DNA from: Streptomyces sp. TN58
GTDB taxonomy: Bacteria; Actinomycetota; Actinomycetes; Streptomycetales; Streptomycetaceae
Direction: 5' to 3'
Length of the DNA: 64,000 nt
Assembly: GCF_001941845.1 (NCBI RefSeq)
Contig: NZ_CP018870.1
Location: 5,990,001-6,054,000, forward strand
In this document: positions 34,291-45,137 of the stretch, one piece after another
How positions within the stretch are numbered: position 1 is the first letter of the stretch
Layout: every line of letters begins with the position of its first letter
The notes under the pieces: model-generated
Told to the model about the DNA's origin: nothing
What the model saw: only the letters and a program-made list of their open reading frames with translations
The model's database searches: none
Position numbers and translations under genes: made by a program

Positions 34291-35301
34291 GTGGCTAGGG
34301 TTCGGACAGGGGTACGCGTCGTGGGCGCGGTGCTCGCGGCGGTACTGGGGGCCTCGCTCGCGGGTTGCAGCAGTACCGGCGGCAAGCGCGCCGAGGAGCG
34401 GGCGAAGGCCGCCGAGGCGGGTCGGCCCGCCGTGTCCACCCCGCGCTGGACCTTCGCGATGGTGACCCACGCGGGCGACGGCGACACCTTCTGGGACATC
34501 GTCCAGAAGGGCGCCAAGGAGGCCGCGGCGAAGGACAACATCAACTTCGTCTACTCCCACGACGACCAGGCCCAGCAGCAGGCGCAGTTCGTGCAGAACG
34601 CCATCGACCAGAAGGTCGACGGGATCATCGTCAGCCTGGCCAAGCCCGAAGCCCTCAAGGACGTCGTCGCCAAGGCCGTCAAGGCGGGCATCCCGGTGAT
34701 CACGGTCAACTCCGGATCCGCCCAGTCCGCCGCGTACGGGGCCCTCACCCACATCGGCCAGGACGAGACGATCGCGGGCGAGGCGGTCGGCGCCGAGCTG
34801 AACAAGCGCGGCCGCAAGAAGACCGTCTGCGTCCTGCACGAACAGGGCAACGTCGGCCACGAGCAGCGCTGCGCCGGAGCGAAGAAGACCTTCTCGGGAA
34901 CGATGGAGAACCTGTACGTCGAAGGCACCAACATGCCCTCCGTACAGGCGGCCGTCCAGGCCAAGCTCCAGGCGGACCCGTCCGTCGACGCGATCCTCAC
35001 CCTCGGCGCGCCCTTCGCGGCGACCGCCGTCAAGGCCAAGGAGGCCGCCGGCAGCAAGGCCGAGGTCGACACCTTCGACCTCAACGACTCCGTCGCCCGC
35101 GATCTGACGTCCGGCGCCCTCGGCTTCGCCGTGGACCAGCAGCCCTACCTGCAGGGGTACGAGGCCGTCGACCTCCTCTGGCTGTACCGCCACAACGCGA
35201 ACGTGCTCGGCGGCGGCCGACCGGTCCTCACCGGACCGCAGATCGTCACGGCCGCGGAGGCCGCCGAGCTGGAGGAGTACATCAAGCGGGGCAGCCGATG
35301 A
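34291..35301 (+). CDS. Sugar ABC transporter substrate-binding lipoprotein
   Basis: A 336-residue lipoprotein with a signal peptide ending in the lipobox SLAGC, then a periplasmic-binding-protein fold of the ribose/galactose type (Peripla_BP_4) starting at about residue 50: [19 protein letters not shown], then [15 protein letters not shown] and [12 protein letters not shown] at 34291 gives a normal-length signal peptide behind GGAAGGG. An ATG at 34228 would add 21 residues. It overlaps the permease gene by ATGA. It captures a pentose, hexose or cyclitol outside the membrane; the ligand is not readable. Confidence 0.93.
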   Translation: MARVRTGVRVVGAVLAAVLGASLAGCSSTGGKRAEERAKAAEAGRPAVSTPRWTFAMVTHAGDGDTFWDIVQKGAKEAAAKDNINFVYSHDDQAQQQAQFVQNAIDQKVDGIIVSLAKPEALKDVVAKAVKAGIPVITVNSGSAQSAAYGALTHIGQDETIAGEAVGAELNKRGRKKTVCVLHEQGNVGHEQRCAGAKKTFSGTMENLYVEGTNMPSVQAAVQAKLQADPSVDAILTLGAPFAATAVKAKEAAGSKAEVDTFDLNDSVARDLTSGALGFAVDQQPYLQGYEAVDLLWLYRHNANVLGGGRPVLTGPQIVTAAEAAELEEYIKRGSR

Positions 35302-36328
35302 GCGCCGCCACCGCCGTCGACGAGCGGCTCGCGCCGTCCTCCCTCGTACACAGGCTGCTCGGGCGCCCCGAGCTGGGCGCGGTCGTCGGCGCCGTCGCCG
35401 TCTTCGTCTTCTTCTCCGTCGCCGCCCCCACCTTCCTCCAGGCCTCCAGCATCAGCACGATCCTGTACTCGGCCTCCACCATCGGGATCATGGCGGTACC
35501 CGTGGCGATGCTGATGATCGGCGGCGAGTTCGACCTCTCCGCCGGTGTCATGGTCACGACCTCCGCCCTGGTGAGCTCGATGTTCAGCTACCAGATGACC
35601 GCGAACGTCTGGGTCGGCGTCGCAGTGTCGCTGCTGGTCACGCTGGCCGTCGGCTTCTTCAACGGCTTCATGCTGACCCGCACCAGGCTGCCCAGCTTCA
35701 TCATCACGCTCGGCACCTTCCTGATGCTGACCGGCCTGAACCTCGGCTTCACCAAACTGATCAGCGGCACGGTCTCCACCAAATCCATCGCCGACATGGA
35801 GGGCTTCCCCTCCGCCCGCGCCCTCTTCGCCTCGAAGTGGGAGATCGGCTCGGTCACCCTCCAGATCACCGTCCTGTGGTGGCTGGCCCTGGTCGCCCTG
35901 GCCACCTGGATCCTGCTGCGCACCCGCGCCGGCAACTGGATCTTCGCCGTCGGCGGCGGCGCCGACGCGGCCCGCGCGGTCGGCGTGCCCGTCGTGAAGA
36001 CCCGTATCGGGCTCTACATGGGCGTCGCCCTGTGCGCCTGGATCTCCGGCCAGCACATCCTCTTCTCGTTCGACGTGGTCCAGTCCGGCGAGGGCGTCGG
36101 CAACGAGTTCCTGTACATCATCGCGGCGGTCATCGGCGGCTGTCTGATGACCGGCGGCTACGGCTCCGCCATCGGCTCGGCCGTCGGCGCCTTCATCTTC
36201 GGCATGACCAGCAACGGCATCGTGTACGCCCAGTGGAACCCGGACTGGTTCAAGTTCTTCCTCGGCGCGATGCTCCTGCTGGCAACGCTCCTCAACGCAT
36301 GGGTCCGCAAGCGGGCGGAGGCGAGCAA

Positions 36329-36332
<4 letters not shown>
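35298..36332 (+). CDS. Sugar ABC transporter permease (RbsC-like)
   Basis: A 344-residue permease of the BPD_transp_2 family with nine to ten membrane segments. Typical signatures are [18 protein letters not shown] (the family GGIDLSVG region), [17 protein letters not shown] and [15 protein letters not shown]. The N-terminus is cytoplasmic. It starts with ATG inside the stop of the binding-protein gene and ends in a GTGA overlap with the ATPase, so translation is coupled in both directions. It forms the membrane channel with the adjacent ATPase. Confidence 0.95.
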
Positions 36333-37260
<928 letters not shown>

Positions 37261-37264
<4 letters not shown>

Positions 37265-38442
37265 GCACGTACCGGGACTTCACGCTCACCCACCGGGGGT
37301 CGGCGCGAGGCACCGTCCTGCGCACCATCGGAACCCGTGAGCGGCGGTCGCACCTGACCGCCCCGCGCGTCCCGACCGTCGGCATCGACATCGGCGGCAC
37401 CAAGGTGATGGCCGGCGTCGTCGACGCCGACGGGATCATCCTGGAGAAGATCCGCACCGAGACCCCGGACAAGTCCAAGAGCCCCAAGGTCGTCGAGGAC
37501 ACCATCGTCGAGCTGGTCCTGGACCTCTCCGACCGGCACGACGTGCACGCCGTCGGCATCGGCGCGGCCGGCTGGGTCGACGCCGACCGCTCCCGGGTCC
37601 TCTTCGCACCCCACCTGGCCTGGCGCGACGAGCCCCTGCGCGACGCCCTGCAGTCCCGGCTCGCCGTCCCCGTCATGGTCGACAACGACGCCAACACCGC
37701 CGCCTGGGCGGAATGGCGCTTCGGCGCCGGACGCGGCGAGGACCACCTCGTCATGATCACGCTCGGTACCGGCATCGGCGGCGCCATCCTCGAAGGCGGC
37801 CAGGTCAAGCGCGGCCGGTACGGGGTCGCCGGCGAGTTCGGCCACATGCAGGTCGTCCCCGGCGGCCACCGGTGCCCCTGCGGCAACCGCGGCTGCTGGG
37901 AGCAGTACAGCTCCGGCAACGCCCTCGTACGCGAGGCCCGCGAGCTGGCCGCCGCCGACTCCCCGGTCGCCTACAACATCATCGCCAAGGTCGGCGGGAA
38001 CGTCGCCGAGATCACCGGGCCGCTCATCACCGAGCTGGCCCGCGAGGGCGACGCCATGTGCGTCGAACTGCTCCAGGACATCGGCCAGTGGCTCGGCGTC
38101 GGCATCGCCAACCTCGCCGCCGCCCTCGACCCGTCCTGCTTCGTCATCGGCGGCGGCGTCAGCGCCGCCGACGACCTGCTGATCGGCCCCGCCCGGGACG
38201 CCTTCCGCCGCCATCTCACCGGCCGCGGCTACCGCCCCGAGGCCCGCATCGCCAAGGCCCAGCTCGGCCCCGAGGCGGGCATGGTCGGCGCCGCCGACCT
38301 CGCCCGGCTCGTCGCCCGGCGCTTCCGCCGCGCCACCCGCCGGCGGGTCGAGCGCTACGAGCGCTACGCGCAGCTGGGCCAGCTCGGCCGCAGGCGCGAG
38401 ACCGCCGCACCCACGGACTCCAAGGACGACCCCCAGTCGTGA
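37261..38442 (+). CDS. ROK-family sugar kinase (glucokinase-like)
   Basis: A 393-residue ROK protein without a helix-turn-helix, so a kinase rather than a repressor. The phosphate loop is [15 protein letters not shown] (about 40-54), the catalytic Asp is in [15 protein letters not shown], the second ATP loop is [11 protein letters not shown], the substrate motif is GEFGHMQV and the zinc motif is [12 protein letters not shown] 38-residue N-terminal extension ([17 protein letters not shown]) and a basic C-terminal tail are unusual. It would phosphorylate the sugar imported by the preceding ABC genes, to which it is coupled by ATGA. Confidence 0.94.
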
Positions 38443-39032
38443 ACCCGCCCACCCTGCCCCACCAGGCCTCCGCCCCCGACGAGGGCGGCATGCCGCAGCC
38501 CGCCGCCGAGGACCGCAGGCACGTCGTCAGGCGCCGCTGGATCACCGCGGTCATCATCGTGCTGCTGATCGGCGTACCCGCGGGCTACCTGGCGATCTCC
38601 ACCCAGCAGAGCCGCGAGAGCGGCCGCGACAAGGCCGCCAAGGTCGGCGCGTCCAAGGTGCGCCCCGGCTGGCCGTCCAAGGTGCAGCGCAGCATCTACG
38701 AGGTGCCGATCCCGCCGAAGGCGTGGAAGGTCGGCTTCCTGGAGACCAACAACTGGCGCACCAGCCGGCTCTTCACCCAGTTCGCGGTGACCCCGGCCGA
38801 CCTGGACGCCTTCCTCGCCTCCGTCGGCACCAGCCGCGACGCGCTGGTCGCCGGGGACGTCACGATCTCCCCGCACGACGCCGAGGTCGCCGGCTGGAGC
38901 TGGAGCCCGCGCGCCCTCTGGTACGGAACCACCCTGGAGCAGGCCGACCCGCGCCCCAGCCGCGACATCACCGTCGACCTCACCGACCCTGAGAAGCCCA
39001 AGGTGTACGTCGTCTCCACGACGACCCCCTGA
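38439..39032 (+). CDS. Membrane-anchored hypothetical protein
   Basis: A 197-residue protein starting GTG in a GTGA overlap with the ROK gene, and so the last member of the sugar operon. After a proline-rich start and a basic stretch (RRHVVRRR) there is one membrane segment (about 33-55, ITAVIIVLLIGVPAGYLAIS) and an external domain with QRSIYEVPIPPKAWKVGFLE and several Trp. No family is recognised. Topology is cytoplasmic N-terminus, external C-terminus. Its place in the operon suggests a role at the membrane near the transporter, but this is inference. Confidence 0.72.
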   Translation: MNPPTLPHQASAPDEGGMPQPAAEDRRHVVRRRWITAVIIVLLIGVPAGYLAISTQQSRESGRDKAAKVGASKVRPGWPSKVQRSIYEVPIPPKAWKVGFLETNNWRTSRLFTQFAVTPADLDAFLASVGTSRDALVAGDVTISPHDAEVAGWSWSPRALWYGTTLEQADPRPSRDITVDLTDPEKPKVYVVSTTTP

Positions 39033-39060
39033 TCGCCGGACGCCCCCTTAGCCTGGGATC

Positions 39061-39693
39061 ATGAAGCTCACCAAGCGGCTGCACTCCTGCGTCCAGTTGG
39101 AGAAGGACGGGCGCACGCTCGTCATCGACCCGGGCGCCTTCAGCGAACCGGACGCGGGCCTGGGGGCGGACGCCCTCCTGGTCACGCACGAACACCCCGA
39201 CCACTTCGACGAGGGCCGGCTGCGGGCCGCCCTCGACGCGAACCCGGCGGCAGCCCTGTGGACCCTGCGCAGCGTCGCCGAGCGGATCGCACCCGCCTAC
39301 CCCGGCCGGGTGCACACGGTCGGCCACGGCGACACCTTCACCGCGGCCGGATTCGAGGTGCAGGCGCACGGCGAGCTGCACGCCGTGATCCACCCCGACA
39401 TCCCGCGGGTCACCAACGTCGGCTACCTCGTCGACGGCTCCCTCTTCCACCCCGGCGACGCGCTGACCGTGCCCGGGGTCCCGGTGGAGACCCTGATGGT
39501 GCCGGTACACGCACCCTGGAACAAGGTCTCCGAGGTGATCGACTACCTCCGGGAGGTGAAGCCCCGCCGGGCCCTCGACATCCACGACGCCTACCTCGCC
39601 GACATCGCCCGGCCGATCTACGACTTCGCCCTGGACAAGCTCGGCGGCACCGACCACGGGCGGCTCCCCGCCGGGGACAGCGCCGAGCTGTAA
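39061..39693 (+). CDS. MBL-fold metallohydrolase (UlaG-like)
   Basis: A 210-residue metallo-beta-lactamase-fold hydrolase. The first metal motif is VTHEHPDHFDEG (about 41-52). Later ligands are the His in VIHPDIP, the Asp in HPGDAL and a His near the C-terminus (ALDIHDAYL). It begins MKLTKRLHSCVQLEKDGRTL, typical of the small UlaG-like proteins found singly in Streptomyces. The ATG has no obvious ribosome site. The substrate is unknown. Confidence 0.92.
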   Translation: MKLTKRLHSCVQLEKDGRTLVIDPGAFSEPDAGLGADALLVTHEHPDHFDEGRLRAALDANPAAALWTLRSVAERIAPAYPGRVHTVGHGDTFTAAGFEVQAHGELHAVIHPDIPRVTNVGYLVDGSLFHPGDALTVPGVPVETLMVPVHAPWNKVSEVIDYLREVKPRRALDIHDAYLADIARPIYDFALDKLGGTDHGRLPAGDSAEL

Positions 39694-39729
39694 CGGTCAC
39701 TGTCGGTGCCGGGCGGTAGGTTGGCAGGT

Positions 39730-40515
39730 ATGCGTATCGCCACCTACAACGTCAACTCCATCACCGCCCGGCTGCCGCGCCTGCTGGCCTGGCTGGAGAG
39801 CTCCGGCACCGATGTCGTGTGCATCCAGGAGACCAAGTGCTCGGCGGAGCAGTTCCCGCACGAGCAGCTGCGCGAGCTGGGCTACGAGGCCGCGGTCAAC
39901 GCCACCGGCCGCTGGAACGGCGTGGCCCTGCTCTCCAGGGTCGGCCTGGAGGACGTGGTCGTGGGACTCCCCGGCGGCCCCGACTACGAGGGCGTCCAGG
40001 AGCCCCGCGCGATCTCCGCCACCTGCGACGGGGTCCGCGTCTGGTCGGTGTACGTGCCCAACGGCCGGGAGGTCGAGCACGACCACTACGGCTACAAGCT
40101 GGACTGGTTCCGCGCCCTGGCCGCCGCCGTAGCCGAGGACGCGGCCGGCCCGCGCCCCTTCGCGGTGCTCGGCGACTTCAACGTGGCACCGACCGACGAG
40201 GACGTCTACGACCCGGCGGTCTTCGCGGGCCTCACCCACGTCACCCCGGCCGAGCGGGCCGCCCTGGAGGCGCTGCGGACGGCCGGCCTCTCGGACGTCT
40301 TCCCGCGCGCGCTGAAGTACGACCGCCCGTACACCTTCTGGGACTACCGCATGCTCGCCTTCCCCAAGAACAAGGGCATGCGCATCGACCTCGTCTACGG
40401 CAACGAGCCCTTCACCAAGGCCGTCACCGACGCGTACGTCGACCGCGAGGAGCGCAAGGGCAAGGGCGCCTCCGACCACGCACCGGTCGTCGTCGACCTG
40501 GACCTGGCCCGGTAG
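39730..40515 (+). CDS. xthA: Exodeoxyribonuclease III
   Basis: A 261-residue EEP-family nuclease for base-excision repair (AP endonuclease, 3'-phosphatase, 3'-5' exonuclease). Catalytic features in order: Asn in ATYNVNSI, Glu in CIQETKC, Tyr in WSVYVPNGRE, the Asp-Asn pair in GDFNVAPT, RIDLVYG and the catalytic Asp-His in ASDHAPVVVDLDL. Length and N-terminal start are standard. It is a monocistronic housekeeping-type gene, only 36 bp behind the MBL gene. Confidence 0.97.
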   Translation: MRIATYNVNSITARLPRLLAWLESSGTDVVCIQETKCSAEQFPHEQLRELGYEAAVNATGRWNGVALLSRVGLEDVVVGLPGGPDYEGVQEPRAISATCDGVRVWSVYVPNGREVEHDHYGYKLDWFRALAAAVAEDAAGPRPFAVLGDFNVAPTDEDVYDPAVFAGLTHVTPAERAALEALRTAGLSDVFPRALKYDRPYTFWDYRMLAFPKNKGMRIDLVYGNEPFTKAVTDAYVDREERKGKGASDHAPVVVDLDLAR

Positions 40516-40589
40516 ACCCCGACGGCCCGCCGAAACGGACCAGGCGCGCCCTGTGGCCAGCGGCGGGTCCTGGTGCGACGCTGGGCGGT

Positions 40590-41030
40590 ATGAACATCCC
40601 TTTCCTGGACAACTGGCTGAACCGGCGTGAAACGGAACAGGGTGCGGGGCTCGCGGCCGCCCTCGTGGACGACCCCGAGGGCGTCGCGGAGTTGTTCTCG
40701 GAGTGCGAGATGCTGCGGGTCCACGCGCGGGCGGCCGGGCTCGAACTCGACGAAAGCCCGGTCTCGTTGGAGGCCCTCGACCAGCTGATGCCCCGCTGGC
40801 GGCGCGACCCCGAGGTGGTGCCCTGGCTCGGCAACGACGCGGGCTTCTACCTCGGAACCGTGATCGTCCGGACCGTCCCGGGGGCGGCCTGGAAGGTGTG
40901 GCCCAACGGCCAGCCGGTGATCCGGCTGGCCTCGGGCCGCGAGCTGAACGTGATCGAGTCGGGCGTCTCATGGGCGATGACCGGCTCCCCCGAGCTCAGC
41001 CAGGCGTACGCGGAGGCGTCCGAGGGCTGA
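40590..41030 (+). CDS. DUF6278-family protein
   Basis: A 146-residue cytoplasmic protein beginning MNIPFLDNW, with EGVAELFSECEMLRVHARAA, SLEALDQLMPRWRRDPE, GNDAGFYLGTVIVRTVPGA and WPNGQPVIRLASGRELNV. I recognise this layout as DUF6278, a Streptomyces-wide family usually found near exonuclease III. The central part resembles the DUF3806-like fold of small regulators. Function unknown. Confidence 0.82.
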   Translation: MNIPFLDNWLNRRETEQGAGLAAALVDDPEGVAELFSECEMLRVHARAAGLELDESPVSLEALDQLMPRWRRDPEVVPWLGNDAGFYLGTVIVRTVPGAAWKVWPNGQPVIRLASGRELNVIESGVSWAMTGSPELSQAYAEASEG

Positions 41031-41181
41031 CCGGCCCGCACCCGGCGGCTACGGCGCCCCCGCAGTCGGCGACCCGGCGGCCGCGGCCGGGGAGGCAGGC
41101 GGCGTGTCGCGGCGAAGTGCCCTGCCGCAGCTGGATAGTTTGCGCTGACCGGCATCCGACACCGAGTGGGCAGGGCAGCGC

Positions 41182-41925
<744 letters not shown>

Positions 41926-41983
41926 GGACCCGGGAAGGGCCGCCAAGGCCCGGCCGCCGCCGTGGATCACCGCGGACCGTGGA

Positions 41984-43591
41984 TCACCGCTCGCGCAGCG
42001 GCACGGAGACATAGCTGGGGTCGCCCTGCGGCGAGGAGAAGGTCAGCTGCGCGCCGGCGGGGTTGTGCTCGATGTAGAGCGGGTCGACGGTGTCGACGAC
42101 GAGGGCGAGCCGGTGGCCCGCCGGCACGTCGTAGGCGGTCGAGAAGAGCTCCAGGTCCACGCCGAAGGCCTGGCCGGGAGTTTTGCCGTGGAAGGTGTAC
42201 GGGGCGTTGGTGACCAGCTTGCCGATGCCGAGAGGGCCGACGTCGTAGAGGTAGGCGACGAAGGTGCCGTCGCCCTTGGTGGGCGTGACGGTGGTGTGCA
42301 GCCGGACGGTGCCGCGGATCCGGCGGGCCTCGCCGTAGCGGCCCGACTGCCAGACGGCGGCGAAGGCCCGCGGCAGCAGCGGGATCGAGGCGATCGGCGG
42401 GGCCTTGAAGAACTGGTCGAGGACGCTGGAGAGGATGACCACGCCGCCGTCGGCGCCGGAGTCCACGTTCGCGAAAAGGTGCTCGCTGTCGGAGAGGGCC
42501 AGCCTCTCGGTGCCGCCGGAGCCTACCGACGCCCAGTCGGCGTACCCCTCGTAGCCGCTGTCGCTACGGGACTTGATCTGCACGGGGGCCTCGGTGTCGA
42601 CACCGTTGCGCTCGCCCTTGAGGTGGCGGTCGAACCAGCGGTGGGCGTTGGTCCAGGTGTCGTTGGGCAGGCCGAGCAGGCCGGTGCCCTCCGCCGTGGC
42701 GTGGTCCCCGGGGCGGAACTCCAGCCGCTTGGGGCCGGTGAGCCGCTCGTAGAACTTCGCGTACTGGTTCGGCGGGAAGATCGTGTCGCCCCAGGCGTTG
42801 CCGAGCATGACGGCGGTGCCGTTGGCGTTGATCCGGTCCACCTGCTCGGCGGCCGAGCGCTTCCTGCCCCAGTCGATCATCTGCTGCTCGCGCTCCAGCC
42901 GGGAGCCGAGGAAGTCGCCCAGGATCGACTGGAGTTCGGGCCCCGGACGGCCGGTGAGGTTGCCGACGGCGCCGAGCAGGCCCGCGGCCTGGCGGTGCTG
43001 GGTGCGCCCCGAGTAGATGGACTCGATGAGGTCGGCCCAGCCGCTCATCGCGACCACGGCCTTGACGCGCGGGTCGTGCGCGGAGGCCAGCAGGCTGATG
43101 CCGGCGCCGTACGAGACCCCGCCCAGGCCGATGCGGTCCGCGTCGGCGGGGGTGTGGGCGAGAGCCCAGTCGATGACGGCGGAGACGTCGGCGATGTCCG
43201 GCGGCCCGGCCACCTCGATCTGCCCGCCGGAGAGCCAGAAGCCGCGGGGGGCGTAACTGACCACTACGTAGCCGGAGTCGGCGAGCTTCCTGGCCTGGGC
43301 GATGTATTCGATCTGCGGCGTGCCCCAGCTCGTGGGCAGCACGATCAGCGGATACTTCCGGCCGCTCTGGGCTCCGGCCGGCGTGAAGACGTTGCCCTTG
43401 AGGGTGATGCCGCCGGAGCCGGGGATGTCGTGGAACCGCAGGTCCGCCGGGGCGGTCTGTGCGGTGGCGGCAGTGTTGGCGGTGGCGGCCGGGGCGGGCG
43501 CGGTGGCCGCCTGGGCCTGGTGGGGGGCCAGGCCCAGGGCGGTCGCCGCCAGGAGTGCCGCCACGGCTGCGGCGGTGGTGGTGCGTTCCAT
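41984..43591 (-). CDS. Secreted CocE/NonD-type hydrolase (X-Pro dipeptidyl-peptidase-like)
   Basis: A 535-residue secreted alpha/beta hydrolase. A signal peptide (about 1-28, ending APHQAQA) is followed by an Ala/Thr linker. The S15 catalytic domain has the nucleophile S160 in GGVSYGAGISL, an Asp in GNAWGDTIFPP and a His in RPGDHATAEG. The C-terminal X-Pro dipeptidyl-peptidase beta-jellyroll (about 340-530) contains VDLELFSTAYDVPAGHRLAL. Members cleave esters or peptides; the substrate is unknown. Its upstream region carries a dense cluster of GGTAA half-sites, suggesting tight control. The end of the gene lies within a short direct duplication (CGTGGATCACCGC, 41961-41973 and 41978-41990). 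Confidence 0.92.
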   Translation of the reverse strand: MERTTTAAAVAALLAATALGLAPHQAQAATAPAPAATANTAATAQTAPADLRFHDIPGSGGITLKGNVFTPAGAQSGRKYPLIVLPTSWGTPQIEYIAQARKLADSGYVVVSYAPRGFWLSGGQIEVAGPPDIADVSAVIDWALAHTPADADRIGLGGVSYGAGISLLASAHDPRVKAVVAMSGWADLIESIYSGRTQHRQAAGLLGAVGNLTGRPGPELQSILGDFLGSRLEREQQMIDWGRKRSAAEQVDRINANGTAVMLGNAWGDTIFPPNQYAKFYERLTGPKRLEFRPGDHATAEGTGLLGLPNDTWTNAHRWFDRHLKGERNGVDTEAPVQIKSRSDSGYEGYADWASVGSGGTERLALSDSEHLFANVDSGADGGVVILSSVLDQFFKAPPIASIPLLPRAFAAVWQSGRYGEARRIRGTVRLHTTVTPTKGDGTFVAYLYDVGPLGIGKLVTNAPYTFHGKTPGQAFGVDLELFSTAYDVPAGHRLALVVDTVDPLYIEHNPAGAQLTFSSPQGDPSYVSVPLRER

Positions 43592-43634
43592 CGGTCGCTC
43601 CTCGCGTGCACCGGAGTCCTGAAAGTGACCCGAC

Positions 43635-43689
43635 GGTAACTGGAGCGACTTACCGGAGGTAACCCGTGGGTAAGTTACGTGGTGGTAAC
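43635..43689. promoter_or_regulatory. Cluster of GGTAA operator-like repeats
   Basis: Five TTACC/GGTAA half-sites occur in 55 bp: GGTAAC 43635, TTACC 43650, GGTAA 43658, GGTAA 43669 and GGTAAC 43684, plus GTTAC at 43674. They form the perfect palindrome TTACC-GGA-GGTAA (43650-43662) and a wider ACTTACC/GGTAAGT pair (43648-43654 and 43669-43675). The cluster lies between the CocE hydrolase start and the L,D-transpeptidase stop, so it most likely controls the hydrolase. Confidence 0.55.
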
Positions 43690-43724
43690 AATTGAATGAG
43701 AGTCAGTCGGGACAGCCCCGCAGG

Positions 43725-44915
43725 TCAGCCGTTCTGCGGGGCGGTGGACAGGGCGCTCTTGGCCTTCCACTGGTCCCAGGACAGGTTCCACTCGCCGTAG
43801 CCGTTGCCGATGTCGGCGTTGCCCTTGGAGCCCTCGCCGACCACCTCGAAGGGGTCGCCGATCTGCGACTGCGCGAAGAACTCCTTGGCGTTGGCGTCGC
43901 TCATGCCCACGCAGCCGGAACTGCTGTTGACCCGGCCGAAACTGGCCTCGTTCCACGGGGCGGCGTGCGCGTACATGCCCGACCAGGTCAGGCGCATCGA
44001 GTAATCGACCATCTTGTCGTAGGCGTTGTCCAGGCCCACCGTCTGGGAGTCCATCCGGATGGTGCCCTCCTTCGACATGATCACCATCTTCCCCGACCAG
44101 GACGCCTTCTTGCCGCCCGGAGTGCCCGCCGAGATCGGGATCGTCTTCTGCGCCTGGCCGTTCTCCGTCACCGACAGCTTCTTGGTGTCGAGGCTGACCT
44201 GCACCCGGCGATCCTTGCCGATCTTGAACTCGGTGGTGTAGTCACGGGCGAACATCCCGCCGCCCTTGCCGGAGTCCACGCCGTTCAGGTTCATCTGGAC
44301 CTTCACGTCGGTGCCGGACTTCCAGTACTCCTTGGGCCGCCAGTCGACCCGGTCGTTGCCCGAGTGGTCCTTGATCCAGCCCCAGGAGCCCTCGGCGTTG
44401 TCCGAGGTGGTGACCTTGAGCTGCTTCTCCACCTCGGCCTTGTTCGCCACCGGGTTGTCGAACACCAGCGACACGGGCATCGCCACGCCCACCGTGCTGC
44501 CCTTGGGTATGTTGATCGAGACCTTGTTCACCTTGTCGGCGGCACTGGTCCTGAACTGCGTCGTGGCGCTCTGGCTGTCGGTGTTCTGCGCCTCCACCTT
44601 GTACTCCGCACCGGCCGGGGCGTTGCGCTCCGACGTCCAGGTCTTCCCGTCGTCGGCTATCTTCCCCGGCAGCTCCGCACCCTTGGCGTCGGTCACCTTC
44701 ACCTGCGCCAGCTTGCCCTCGGCGACGGTCACCGTCACCGGCTGGCCCGCCTTGACCTGATCGCCCGTGAGGTTCACCGAGACCGCCATGGGCGCCTTCG
44801 GCTTCGACTCCTTGCCCTTGTCGTCGCTGCCGCCGCCGCTCCCGCCCGAGCAGGCGGTCAGCGCGGCGGCCAGGAGTGCGGTGCCCGCAATGGCGGTGCG
44901 GCGTGTGCGGCTCAA
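43725..44915 (-). CDS. L,D-transpeptidase lipoprotein
   Basis: A 396-residue lipoprotein that forms 3-3 peptidoglycan cross-links. A basic signal (SRTRRTAIAG) ends in the lipobox LTAC. A Gly/Ser linker is followed by two Ig-like domains (about 45-240; MAVSVNLTGDQVKAG, VSINIPKGSTVGVAMPVSLV). The YkuD catalytic domain (about 245-375) has YAHAAPWNEASFGRVN and SSSGCVGM, with the nucleophile Cys near residue 335. A Trp-rich C-terminal tail is typical of actinobacterial Ldts. A TTG at 44915 is chosen because AAGGGG lies 7 bp upstream and it gives a proper signal peptide; the frame could also begin at the TTG at 44957. It is divergent from FemX-MurJ, another wall-building unit. Confidence 0.95.
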   Translation of the reverse strand: MSRTRRTAIAGTALLAAALTACSGGSGGGSDDKGKESKPKAPMAVSVNLTGDQVKAGQPVTVTVAEGKLAQVKVTDAKGAELPGKIADDGKTWTSERNAPAGAEYKVEAQNTDSQSATTQFRTSAADKVNKVSINIPKGSTVGVAMPVSLVFDNPVANKAEVEKQLKVTTSDNAEGSWGWIKDHSGNDRVDWRPKEYWKSGTDVKVQMNLNGVDSGKGGGMFARDYTTEFKIGKDRRVQVSLDTKKLSVTENGQAQKTIPISAGTPGGKKASWSGKMVIMSKEGTIRMDSQTVGLDNAYDKMVDYSMRLTWSGMYAHAAPWNEASFGRVNSSSGCVGMSDANAKEFFAQSQIGDPFEVVGEGSKGNADIGNGYGEWNLSWDQWKAKSALSTAPQNG

Positions 44916-45137
44916 CGAAGTGCCCCTTCGGGTGGCGGTGGTGGCGAGCGTTCGCAAAAGAGGATGAGAACAAGGCGACTTTAGGTTGCGTAAACCGCGT
45001 AAAAGATCGGCCTTTTCGCTTGTGACCTGGACCGCAGCGAAACGGTCATCGTCCGGTCACATTCGCCGCGCACCGCGGTCACGGGTGGCTGTGAGAGTCC
45101 TGTGAGACCCCTCGGCGCAACAGGAAGGCCGTCACCC

